Assembly (NCBI GenBank): GCA_937902055.1
Contig: CALGUJ010000050.1
Location: 1 to 6,951, forward strand
DNA: 6,951 bases
Origin: an uncultured Pelolinea sp.
GTDB taxonomy: Bacteria > Chloroflexota > Anaerolineae > Anaerolineales > Anaerolineaceae
Reading direction: 5' to 3'
In this document: positions 1 to 6,415 of the stretch, in pieces
How the letters are laid out: every line of letters starts with the position of its first letter
How positions within the stretch are numbered: position 1 is the stretch's first letter
The notes under the pieces: model-generated
What the model saw: the letters and a program-made list of their open reading frames with translations, nothing else
The model's database searches: none
What the model was told of the DNA's origin: nothing
Position numbers and translations under genes: made by a program

Positions 1-930
1 GCTGCCATGATCACCGATCTGGGTGGTCTGTCCAGCAGCGAAGAAACCAAGGGTTTCTCCGATCTGGGATGGGATGCTTTCAAGAAAGCCAACGAAGATC
101 TTGGCATTGAGACAACCCTGGTTGAGTCCAAGGAATTGGCTGATCTGGAACCCAATCTGCGCAAGATGGCAGATGAAGGTTACAGCATCATCGTTGGCGT
201 TGGCTATCTGTTCACCGATGCAATCGCCGCGGTTGCCCCCGATTACCCCGATACCAAATTCGCGATTGTTGACAGCGTTGTGGATTCCCCCAATGTGATG
301 TCCCTGACCTTTGCTGAGGAACAGGGCTCCTTCCTGGTGGGCGCTCTCGCGGCCGGCATGACCACGAGCGGTACGGTCGGTTTCATCGGCGGCATGGAAT
401 CAGCCCTGATCGAGAAATTCGAAGCTGGTTTCATTGCCGGCGCTCGCGCCATCAATCCTGACATCAAAGTCGTTTCCGGCTACACCGGCAACTTCAATGA
501 CGTGGCATCTGGTAAAGAATTGAGCCTGACCCAGTTCGGCCAGGGCGCTGATGTTATCTACGCAGCCGCCGGTGCTTGCGGTTTGGGCACCATCGAAGCC
601 GCCAAAGAAAAAGGCTTCTGGGCGATCGGTGTGGACACCAACCAGGATGCAGTCGCTCCCGGCAGCGTTCTGACCTCCATGCTGAAACACGTGGAAGTTG
701 CGGTTTACGATGCGATCAAAGAAGCTTATGACGGCACCTTCGCTGGCGGCATCAAAGTCTACGATCTCAAAGTGGACGGTGTTGGTTACAGCGATATGAA
801 ATACAGCGTGGACAAGGTTCCTGCTGAATTGATCGAGAAGGTTAATGGTTTTGCCGAGGACATCAAGAGCGGCAAGATCGTTGTCCCGACCACGAGAGAC
901 GAAGCTAACGCATTCGTTTTGCCTGAATAA
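1..930 (+). CDS. BMP/PnrA-family ABC transporter substrate-binding (lipo)protein, 5'-truncated
   Basis: This gene is open at the left edge: the frame enters at base 1 and the Met at base 7 is internal, because the fold already begins there (strand 1, MITDLGG). The signal peptide and probable lipobox Cys lie upstream. The 309 visible residues cover most of a two-lobed BMP-domain protein. Seen (window numbering): GYLF and PDTKFAIVD at about 68-91, the EEQGSFLVGALAA helix at 106-118, GTVGFIGG at 124-131, GADVIYAAAG at 182-191, AIGVDTNQD at 208-216 and LTSMLKHV at 224-231. In PnrA-like proteins the Asp of the GVD motif and the Lys of the TSxxK motif contact the nucleoside; both are present (D212, K229). 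It would capture substrate outside the membrane for the permease encoded just downstream. Nucleoside (purine) binding is inferred from family and operon; the exact ligand cannot be read. The loop after LGG is unusual (see findings). Confidence 0.93.
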   Translation, partial: AAMITDLGGLSSSEETKGFSDLGWDAFKKANEDLGIETTLVESKELADLEPNLRKMADEGYSIIVGVGYLFTDAIAAVAPDYPDTKFAIVDSVVDSPNVMSLTFAEEQGSFLVGALAAGMTTSGTVGFIGGMESALIEKFEAGFIAGARAINPDIKVVSGYTGNFNDVASGKELSLTQFGQGADVIYAAAGACGLGTIEAAKEKGFWAIGVDTNQDAVAPGSVLTSMLKHVEVAVYDAIKEAYDGTFAGGIKVYDLKVDGVGYSDMKYSVDKVPAELIEKVNGFAEDIKSGKIVVPTTRDEANAFVLPE

Positions 931-949
931 GTCAAGATAGAAGATAAAA

Positions 950-981
950 AATCGGGTGGGAGTTTTTTTTCCCACCCGATT
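950..981 (+). terminator. Stem-loop between binding-protein and ATPase genes (possible attenuator or mRNA-stabilising hairpin)
   Basis: A perfect 12-bp inverted repeat pairs 950-961 with 970-981 around a loop that is almost all T (core arms ATCGGGTGGG / CCCACCCGAT). It starts 19 bases after the binding-protein stop and ends 13 bases before the ATPase ribosome site. On the + strand the tail is only TCTTTG, a weak U-tract, so read-through is expected. The - strand tail is TTTTTATCTT, a better terminator tail, but no antisense gene is evident. Such hairpins after binding-protein genes often cause partial termination or protect the upstream mRNA, raising binding protein over membrane components. 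The hairpin is seen; its role is inferred. Confidence 0.6.
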
Positions 982-994
982 CTTTGAAAGGATC

Positions 995-1000
995 GGAGGT
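995..1000 (+). promoter_or_regulatory. Shine-Dalgarno site deciding the ATPase start
   Basis: GGAGGT ends three bases before the ATG at 1004. It supports that start over an in-frame GTG at 956, which would translate through the hairpin and add 16 residues not found in the family. Confidence 0.8.
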
Positions 1001-1003
1001 TTT

Positions 1004-2530
1004 ATGTCTTATATCCTCGAAATGCGCGGGATATGCAAACATTTTGGCGATGTTCTCGCAAACGATCACGTTGACCTTAAGGTAGAGGCAGGGACCGTTC
1101 ATTCCATCGTGGGAGAGAATGGAGCAGGAAAAACCACCCTGATGTGTGTTCTTTATGGTCTCTATAAAGCGGATTCCGGGCAAATCTTTGTTGATGGAAA
1201 GGAAGTCGATATCGACAACCCTTCAGATGCCATCCAAAATGGGATCGGCATGATCCACCAACACTTCAAATTGATCCCTGCCATGACTGTTGCGGAAAAT
1301 GTAATGTTAGGTCAGGAGCCGAGAAAAGGGAAAATTTTCCTGGACTTGAATCAAATTAATCAGCAAACCAAGGAATTATCAGACCGTTATGGCCTGGCTG
1401 TTGACCCGAAAGCAATGGTTGCCAATATTTCTGTAGGTATCAAGCAAAGGGTTGAAATATTAAAGGTACTCTACCATAAGGCTGACATCCTGATTCTGGA
1501 TGAACCGACTGCTTTACTGACACCGCAAGAATCCGAAGATCTGTTCCGTGTGATCAATCATTTGCGGGCGGATGGAAAAACCATCTTGTTCATTTCGCAT
1601 AAATTGAAAGAAATCATGCAGATTTCAGATCGCATTACGGTTATGCGCGATGGCAAGATCGTCGACACTGTTGAGAAGAAAGATACCAATGAGGTTAAAC
1701 TGGCTCGCATGATGGTCGGAAGGGATGTATTCCTCAAACCAGCGCCTGCACCGAAGAAAATCGGCGATGCTGTATTAAAAGTGGAGGATATCTCTGCTGT
1801 AAACGGTTTTCACCGCCCGGTTCTGACCGATGTGTCATTAGAAGTACGCTCCGGGGAGATCCTGGGCGTGGCCGGCATTGACGGCAACGGGCAAACGGAA
1901 TTGGTGCGCGCCATGATTGGTTTGCAGCCCATCACGAAGGGCAAAATTTTCCTGAACGGAAAGCAGGTTGATCACCTGCCGGTCAAGAAAATCCGTGATT
2001 CCGGCGTTGGAGTTGTACCGGAAGATCGATTAATTGAAGGCCTGGTGGTTGATTTCAATGTGCAGGAAAACCTGTTCCTGGGACTGCAGCGGAACAAACC
2101 CTTCTCGGATGGCAAACTGATCAATTGGCGGTCTATCAAGAAGAACGCAGATGATTTGGTGAAGTTCTACGATATTCGCACACCCAATATCGACCATAAA
2201 GTAAACCTGTTATCCGGCGGCAACCAGCAAAAAATCATCGTTGCGCGCGAACTATCGCATGCCCCTGAAATGATCATTGCCGCGCAGCCCACCCGCGGAT
2301 TGGATATAGCCGCTACGGACTTTGTGCACGAGCAGCTCATCAAGCAACGTGATGAAGGCAAAGCGATCCTTCTCCTTTCTTTGTCGCTCGATGAAATCCT
2401 GTTATTGTCCACACGCATCGCAGTGATCTACAAAGGCAGTATCGTTGCGATTGTGGAAAAGGATAAAACCACCGCAGAGGATTTGGGTTTGATGATGCTG
2501 GGCGGCAGCTATGAGCATATCCCCGCGTAA
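1004..2530 (+). CDS. Double-NBD ATP-binding protein of a BMP-type (nucleoside) ABC importer, NupO/YufO-like
   Basis: This 508-residue protein is two fused nucleotide-binding domains, the full length for the RbsA/YufO class. The first domain is canonical: Walker A GENGAGKTT (37-45), Q-loop Q86, signature ISVGIKQ (142-148), Walker B ILILDEPT (162-169) and H-loop H199. The second domain keeps a strong signature LLSGGNQQK (402-410) and PTRGLD (429-434). It has lost catalytic residues: Walker A Lys is Gln (Q297), Walker B reads IIAAQPT (Asp to Ala 427, Glu to Gln 428) and the H-loop His is Leu (L460). Domain 1 Walker motifs should therefore face the domain 2 signature in one active ATP site, and the other site should be degenerate, as is usual for this subfamily. 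It would sit on the cytoplasmic face of the two permeases encoded next and power uptake. The ATG at 1004 is chosen for its GGAGGT site and the conserved N-terminus MSYILEMRGICKHFG. Confidence 0.96.
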   Translation: MSYILEMRGICKHFGDVLANDHVDLKVEAGTVHSIVGENGAGKTTLMCVLYGLYKADSGQIFVDGKEVDIDNPSDAIQNGIGMIHQHFKLIPAMTVAENVMLGQEPRKGKIFLDLNQINQQTKELSDRYGLAVDPKAMVANISVGIKQRVEILKVLYHKADILILDEPTALLTPQESEDLFRVINHLRADGKTILFISHKLKEIMQISDRITVMRDGKIVDTVEKKDTNEVKLARMMVGRDVFLKPAPAPKKIGDAVLKVEDISAVNGFHRPVLTDVSLEVRSGEILGVAGIDGNGQTELVRAMIGLQPITKGKIFLNGKQVDHLPVKKIRDSGVGVVPEDRLIEGLVVDFNVQENLFLGLQRNKPFSDGKLINWRSIKKNADDLVKFYDIRTPNIDHKVNLLSGGNQQKIIVARELSHAPEMIIAAQPTRGLDIAATDFVHEQLIKQRDEGKAILLLSLSLDEILLLSTRIAVIYKGSIVAIVEKDKTTAEDLGLMMLGGSYEHIPA

Positions 2531-2547
2531 AAGGATGGAATGTGGTC

Positions 2548-3618
2548 ATGAATAAAATTAGAAGATTTTTATTGAAGAGAGAAGATGTTTTTTCGACTCT
2601 GATCGCATTGCTGGTTGCTTTCAGTATCATTGCGATATTACTGGTTTCCACTGGACGTCCGGCAGGGCAGGCATTTCTTTACTTCCTGAAAGGCGCTTTT
2701 GGTAATGTTGATAACACTTCCAATACCATCTCGCGGGTTATTCCGCTGACAATCGCGGGTATTGCATTCCTGATCGGCGCCAAATGCGCGGTATTCAATG
2801 TCGGCATTGAAGGGCAGTTGATCCTGGGCGCCATGGCATCCGCCATTGTCGGTTACATTGTGCATCTGCCCAAGATTATTCACCTGCCGTTGATGCTGTT
2901 GTCCGGCATGCTCGCGGGTGGTCTTTATGCGTTTATTCCGGCCTGGCTGAAAACCAAACGAAAAGTGAATGAAATTCTGAGCACCATCATGCTGAACTAC
3001 CCGGCAACTTTCCTAACCCATTTTTTGGTACTCAAAGTCTTGCCCATGGAAGGTGTGGTACCGGCAACCCCCTTTATTGATGACACTGCCAGATTCTCCA
3101 CGCTGATTGAAGGTACACGTTTGCACGGTGGTTTCATGGTTGCCATCCTGGCGGTCATCTTCGCCTACTTCCTGCTGCATAAAACCTCAGTCGGGTACGA
3201 AATGCGCGCTGTCGGCGCCAATAAAGAAGCGGCGCGTTTTCATGGAATCCCGGTGGAGAGACGCATGATCATGGCTTTCATGCTCAGCGGCGCTTTAGCC
3301 GGTTTGGCCGGTGCCGTGGAAGTGGCCGGCGTACATTACCGATTTTTGGATCAGTTCTCGCCGGGCTATGGGTATGACTCCATCACAGTTGCCATGGTCG
3401 GCTTGATGAATCCGATCGGTGTCGTACTTTCCGCCACCCTGTTTGGCGCTCTAAAAACTGGAATTTTGGATATGTCCATTTACACCGAGATTCCCAGGCA
3501 ATTAACCACGCTCATCAACGGTATCGTCGTCCTGCTGATCGCTTCCAAGGAAATGATCCGCGCCACCTTTGCCAGGCTTGTAAGAGGCAAAGATGAATTC
3601 AAGCAGGCAAAGGAGTAG
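2548..3618 (+). CDS. ABC importer permease 1, BPD_transp_2 family (NupP/YufP-like)
   Basis: A 356-residue integral membrane protein with about eight to ten hydrophobic segments, the first at roughly residues 15-34. Family marks are FNVGIEGQLILGA (83-95), the cytoplasmic coupling stretch EMRAVGANKEAARFHGI (218-234), GALAGLAGAVEVAG (248-261) and YGYDSITVAMVGL (274-286). It would pair with the next gene product to form the heterodimeric membrane channel. It starts 17 bases after the ATPase stop. The start is uncertain by two codons: ATG 2548 has GGA at 2537-2539, eight bases upstream, while in-frame GTG 2542 has AAAGGA ending six bases upstream. I chose the ATG. The C-terminal tail is short and charged (KDEFKQAKE), and its coding sequence supplies the ribosome site for the next gene. 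Family assignment is firm; nucleoside as substrate is inferred. Confidence 0.94.
   Translation: MNKIRRFLLKREDVFSTLIALLVAFSIIAILLVSTGRPAGQAFLYFLKGAFGNVDNTSNTISRVIPLTIAGIAFLIGAKCAVFNVGIEGQLILGAMASAIVGYIVHLPKIIHLPLMLLSGMLAGGLYAFIPAWLKTKRKVNEILSTIMLNYPATFLTHFLVLKVLPMEGVVPATPFIDDTARFSTLIEGTRLHGGFMVAILAVIFAYFLLHKTSVGYEMRAVGANKEAARFHGIPVERRMIMAFMLSGALAGLAGAVEVAGVHYRFLDQFSPGYGYDSITVAMVGLMNPIGVVLSATLFGALKTGILDMSIYTEIPRQLTTLINGIVVLLIASKEMIRATFARLVRGKDEFKQAKE
3609..3615 (+). promoter_or_regulatory. Ribosome site inside the end of permease 1, serving permease 2
   Basis: AAAGGAG occupies the last codons of permease 1, directly before its TAG stop at 3616-3618, and lies eight bases from the permease 2 ATG. 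Ribosomes finishing the first permease uncover and reach the second start, which suggests translational coupling and equal amounts of the two subunits. Confidence 0.75.
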
Positions 3619-3623
3619 ACGCC

Positions 3624-4577
3624 ATGAGCTTCCTTGATGTCATAAAGACTGTTTTTACATTATCTTTGTTGTATTCCACCATCCGGATCAGCATCTCCAT
3701 CGTGATTGCGGGTATGGGTGAAATGATCACTGAACGTTCCGGCGTACTCAATATCGGTGTTGAAGGTGTCATGCTGATGGGTGCGTGGGCTGCTGCCATC
3801 GGTTCTTATTTTTCAGGCAGCCCCTGGATCGGTTTGCTTTGCGCAATTGGTATTGCTCTCGTGATCGGTTCGATCTTTTCCTACATTGCCATTACCCTGA
3901 AAGCCTCGCAGGCTATTGCCGGTCTGGCCGTTACTTTGTTGGCTACCGGTCTTTCGGGATATTTACTGCAAATCATCTTCGAGCATGGCGGCAATACGCC
4001 GCGCGTGCCGACTTTGCCTGATTTCCACATGGCTTTCCTCGATAAGATTCCGTTTCTCGGCAAGATCTTCAACGATCAATCTGTCCTGATGTTCGTGGCG
4101 CTCTTGCTGCCAATCATCCTCTATGTAATTTTTTACCGCACTCCCTGGGGTACCTGGCTGCGCGCGGCAGGCGAAAATCCCAAGGCGCTGGCGGTTGTGG
4201 GCATCAATCCCATCACTGTCCGGTATATCGCCACGTTGTGCGGCGCCATGCTCGCCGGAATCGGCGGTGCGTACCTTTCCATTTCCCAGACTTCCATGTT
4301 TTCCGAGAATATGGTTGCCGGCCGCGGCTTCATTGCGCTGGCGGCGGTAATCTTCGGAAACGTGAAACCGCGCGGTGTATTTTTTGCGTGTATGTTCTTT
4401 GCCTTTATGGATGCGCTGCAAATGACACTGCAGACTGCGGTTCCCGATAGCGTAATCCCGCGTGAAATCTTTCAGGCGCTGCCGTACCTGCTCACTGTCA
4501 TTATTCTGGCTGTCAATATGGCCAAAGGTGGCGGTCCTGCGGATATCGGCAATCCTTATGAAAAGGAATCGCGCTAG
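3624..4577 (+). CDS. ABC importer permease 2, BPD_transp_2 family (NupQ/YufQ-like)
   Basis: A 317-residue integral membrane protein with about eight hydrophobic segments. The diagnostic stretches of the YufQ branch are present: GEMITERSGVLNIGVEGVML (32-51), the coupling segment LRAAGENPKALAVVGINP (179-196), MLAGIGGAYLSI (209-220) and AGRGFIALAAVIFG (232-245). It is shorter than permease 1 because it lacks the long N-terminal extension and the longer middle loop, which is the normal asymmetry between the two subunits. The start codon is five bases after the permease 1 stop and uses a ribosome site inside that gene. It is the last gene of the operon; the convergent hairpin follows 30 bases after its stop. 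It should form the channel heterodimer with permease 1. Family is certain from the motifs; transported compound is inferred from the family. Confidence 0.95.
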   Translation: MSFLDVIKTVFTLSLLYSTIRISISIVIAGMGEMITERSGVLNIGVEGVMLMGAWAAAIGSYFSGSPWIGLLCAIGIALVIGSIFSYIAITLKASQAIAGLAVTLLATGLSGYLLQIIFEHGGNTPRVPTLPDFHMAFLDKIPFLGKIFNDQSVLMFVALLLPIILYVIFYRTPWGTWLRAAGENPKALAVVGINPITVRYIATLCGAMLAGIGGAYLSISQTSMFSENMVAGRGFIALAAVIFGNVKPRGVFFACMFFAFMDALQMTLQTAVPDSVIPREIFQALPYLLTVIILAVNMAKGGGPADIGNPYEKESR

Positions 4578-4607
4578 ATCGAGCGATCCAAAAGACTATC
4601 AATGTAA

Positions 4608-4639
4608 AACAGGGATCAGCAAAAAAGCTGGTCCCTGTT
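4608..4639. terminator. Bidirectional intrinsic terminator between convergent genes
   Basis: A 13-bp stem (4608-4620 with 4627-4639, one G-U wobble) closes an AAAAAA loop. It begins 30 bases after the permease 2 stop and lies three bases beyond the hydrolase stop on the other strand. Tails are moderately T-rich in both directions (GATTTAATT on the + strand; TTTTACATT on the - strand, partly within the stem). The position between two converging genes makes a shared terminator the natural reading. Efficiency in either direction is unknown. Confidence 0.75.
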
Positions 4640-4642
4640 GAT

Positions 4643-5446
4643 TTAATTACCGGTTTGTTCTTCCAGGAACCGGAATAATTCGCGGTGGAAAAAGTCAGGA
4701 TTATCCAAATTGGCGCAATGTTTGGCGTCCGGGATGATCACCAGGCGGCAATTGGATTCGTGTTTGGCCCAAACCGGCATGGCTTTTTTGATATTCCCGG
4801 TGCTTTCCTTTTCCCCCATCAGGAGCAGCAATGGTTTGCTGAACTGGTATTCCGGTTCTTCGTGCAAGCATAACGCCAGGTCCATCATGATTTGCACGTA
4901 TTCATCCTTGCTTTGTACACGCATGGCTTTCTCAAGGACCTCGCGACCGGAAGGAGAAGTCACGGTGGCGTCCAGCGATTGTTTGATCAGATTTTCGTAG
5001 GAATAAAGATTGAAGATTTGTTTGGCGGAGGAAAGCATGGCCTTTTCGAAGGTTGTCAGGCGCTGAAAATTCCAGGTGCAATCCAGGCAGATCATAGCAC
5101 GCACGCGCTCGGGATAACGGAAAGCAAATTCCTGATGAATATTGCCGCCCATGGAATGGCCCACTAAAAAAACCTGCTCAGCCTGGCAGATGTCCAGCAG
5201 TGCCAGCAGGTCAAGCAGGGTGTCTTCCAGGGTGAATTTGGCAGGCCGCGAGAGGCCGTGGCCGCGCACATCCCAGGTCAATATACGGAATTTCTGTGCT
5301 GCCAGCGGCAGGGTGATATCCCATTCGTGATGATCGATGGTGGCGCCATGTGTAAATACCACCAGCGGCGCCGAAGCTTTGCCGCCCAGCCAGTAATGAA
5401 TCAGAGCGCCCCCGCGCTCCAGGGTAAGATGTTCCAGTTCCAACAT
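4643..5446 (-). CDS. Alpha/beta hydrolase (Abhydrolase fold), substrate unknown
   Basis: A 267-residue protein with no signal peptide or membrane segment, so probably cytoplasmic. It has a standard single-domain alpha/beta-hydrolase layout: oxyanion strand VVFTHGATIDHHEW (29-42), WDVRGHGLS (58-66), nucleophile elbow GHSMGG with Ser98 (96-101), a cap region of roughly residues 125-200, the strand LLLLMGEKE (206-214) and catalytic His243 in PDAKHCANLDNP. The acid after the LLLLMGEK strand, normally Asp in this class, is Glu214. Relatives include esterases, lactonases, C-C bond hydrolases and haloperoxidase-like enzymes; nothing here separates these, so no reaction is assigned. The ATG at 5444-5446 has AGAGGA three bases upstream, a close but usable spacing. 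The gene is divergent from an ABC exporter and convergent with the nucleoside-type operon. It appears to be monocistronic. Confidence 0.92.
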   Translation of the reverse strand: MLELEHLTLERGGALIHYWLGGKASAPLVVFTHGATIDHHEWDITLPLAAQKFRILTWDVRGHGLSRPAKFTLEDTLLDLLALLDICQAEQVFLVGHSMGGNIHQEFAFRYPERVRAMICLDCTWNFQRLTTFEKAMLSSAKQIFNLYSYENLIKQSLDATVTSPSGREVLEKAMRVQSKDEYVQIMMDLALCLHEEPEYQFSKPLLLLMGEKESTGNIKKAMPVWAKHESNCRLVIIPDAKHCANLDNPDFFHRELFRFLEEQTGN

Positions 5447-5482
5447 TTTTCCTCTTTAAAAATCCGTGGCGATCCCCGCACA

Positions 5483-5521
5483 AATCCCGGATTACAGATT
5501 GCGATTATAATCCCCGATTAC
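5483..5521. repeat. Two 13-bp direct repeats in the divergent promoter region (candidate operator)
   Basis: AATCCCGGATTAC (5483-5495) recurs as AATCCCCGATTAC (5509-5521), with 12 of 13 bases identical. The starts are 26 bp apart, about two and a half helical turns. Each copy has dyad character: AATCC-C-GGATT in the first and AATC-CCC-GATT in the second. A 10-bp palindrome, GATTATAATC (5503-5512), lies between them and overlaps the second copy. The arrangement resembles a pair of regulator sites over a promoter; no regulator gene is in the window. Confidence 0.55.
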
Positions 5522-5534
5522 GTGTATTTTTCAA
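5504..5534 (-). promoter_or_regulatory. Candidate promoter for the alpha/beta hydrolase
   Basis: Read on the - strand, TTGAAA (5534 to 5529) is five of six bases to the -35 consensus, and TATAAT (5509 to 5504) is a perfect -10. The spacer is 19 bp, longer than the optimal 17, so the promoter may be weak or need help. Transcripts would have a leader of roughly 50 bases before the ATG at 5446. Confidence 0.5.
5506..5511 (+). promoter_or_regulatory. Candidate -10 element for the ABC exporter operon
   Basis: A perfect TATAAT lies 37 bases before the exporter ATPase start, giving an expected leader of about 30 bases. No convincing -35 hexamer is found 16-18 bp upstream; that position is taken by the first direct repeat, so an activator could be required. 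The hexamer overlaps the -10 of the opposite strand. Confidence 0.5.
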
Positions 5535-5536
5535 AA

Positions 5537-5542
5537 AGAGGA
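5537..5542 (+). promoter_or_regulatory. Shine-Dalgarno site deciding the exporter ATPase start
   Basis: AGAGGA lies six bases before the ATG at 5549. The frame is open further upstream to 5258, but that extension runs antisense through the hydrolase gene and its sequence has no ABC character, so 5549 is the start. Confidence 0.8.
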
Positions 5543-5548
5543 TCACAA

Positions 5549-6415
5549 ATGGACGAAATAACTATTTCCGCGCACGACCTTACTTACCGCTATGGAAACC
5601 TGACCGCAGTCGACCACATCGATTTCGAAGTAGACGAAGGCGAAATACTGGGTTTCCTGGGGCCGAACGGAGCGGGAAAGACAACCACCGTCCGCATGCT
5701 GACCGGCCAGTTGAGGCCCACCGAGGGCAGTGTAACGGTTCTGGGTGAGGATATTCATCGATCCGCCAAGAAGGTGCAGCAATATTTGGGTGTCTCTTTT
5801 GAAACGACCAATCTGTATGAAGAGATGAATGCCATAGAAAACCTCAACCTTTTTGCACGCTTGTTTGGTATTCGCAATTTTAAAGCAATGGAATTGCTTG
5901 AAAAAGTGGGATTAATGGGGCGTGAGAAGGAACGCGTGTCGACGTATTCAAAGGGCATGAAACAACGCCTCATGCTGGCGCGCGCCTTGATCAATCAACC
6001 GCGCATCCTGTTCCTGGACGAACCGACCGACGGGCTCGATCCCGTATCCTCGCAAACCATTCACGTTATCATCCGGCAGGCTTCCGAGAATGGAACGACT
6101 GTTTTCCTGACCACGCACGATATGGTCGAGGCCGATAAGCTCTCGCATCGTGTGGCATTCATCAACAAAGGCAAGATTGCCGCACTGGATCAGCCATTCG
6201 CGCTTAAGCAACAATACGGCAAACGGTTATTGAAAGTGGAAACGGAGGATGCTTCCGGCAGGAGACACACCCACAGCATTCCGTTGGACGAAGAAGATTC
6301 GGCGGATAAAATTCACACAGCTTTCACCTCCGGCAGGGTGCTGACAGCCCATACCGAAGAAGCTACTCTTGAAGATATCTTTATCGAGATTACCGGCCGA
6401 GGGTTGCTGGGATGA
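5549..6415 (+). CDS. ABC exporter ATP-binding protein (ABC-2/CcmA-type), E-loop variant
   Basis: A 288-residue single nucleotide-binding domain. Motifs: Walker A GPNGAGKTT (38-46), signature YSKGMKQR (133-140), Walker B RILFLDEPTDGLDP (152-165) with catalytic Glu158, and H-loop His190 in FLTTHD. The Q-loop position, in GVSFETTNLYEEM, carries Glu85 in place of Gln. The C-terminal 70 residues form the usual extension and end with TLEDIFIEITGRG, the hallmark of ATPases that drive ABC-2 type exporters. It would act as a homodimer under the membrane protein encoded next, with which it overlaps by four bases (ATGA), so the two are co-translated. Substrate cannot be told: relatives export drugs, peptides, lipids or sodium. 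The start at ATG 5549 follows an AGAGGA site. Expression probably comes from the divergent region shared with the hydrolase. Confidence 0.95.
   Translation: MDEITISAHDLTYRYGNLTAVDHIDFEVDEGEILGFLGPNGAGKTTTVRMLTGQLRPTEGSVTVLGEDIHRSAKKVQQYLGVSFETTNLYEEMNAIENLNLFARLFGIRNFKAMELLEKVGLMGREKERVSTYSKGMKQRLMLARALINQPRILFLDEPTDGLDPVSSQTIHVIIRQASENGTTVFLTTHDMVEADKLSHRVAFINKGKIAALDQPFALKQQYGKRLLKVETEDASGRRHTHSIPLDEEDSADKIHTAFTSGRVLTAHTEEATLEDIFIEITGRGLLG

Noticed and set aside
400..975. Long open frame of 191 codons on the - strand, antisense to the binding-protein gene
   Set aside because: It is a shadow of codon structure in a clear BMP-family gene, with no recognisable family. The nearest GTG/ATG start would lie in the hairpin region and there is no ribosome site.
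956..1003. In-frame GTG upstream of the ATPase ATG, adding 16 residues
   Set aside because: The extension would be encoded by the hairpin itself, has no ribosome site, and the family N-terminus begins at the ATG at 1004.
3963..4421. Open frame of 152 codons on the - strand within permease 2
   Set aside because: It is fully antisense to a firmly identified permease; its translation is rich in charged residues and His/Arg, typical of a shadow of a hydrophobic gene.
4577..4588. Small palindrome GATCGAGCGATC at the permease 2 stop, considered as a terminator stem
   Set aside because: The two-base centre cannot form a loop without opening the stem to four pairs, and no T-tract follows; the stronger hairpin at 4608-4639 explains termination.
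5258..5548. Upstream extension of the exporter ATPase frame
   Set aside because: Most of it is antisense to the hydrolase gene, and the well-spaced AGAGGA plus ATG at 5549 matches the normal start of this family.
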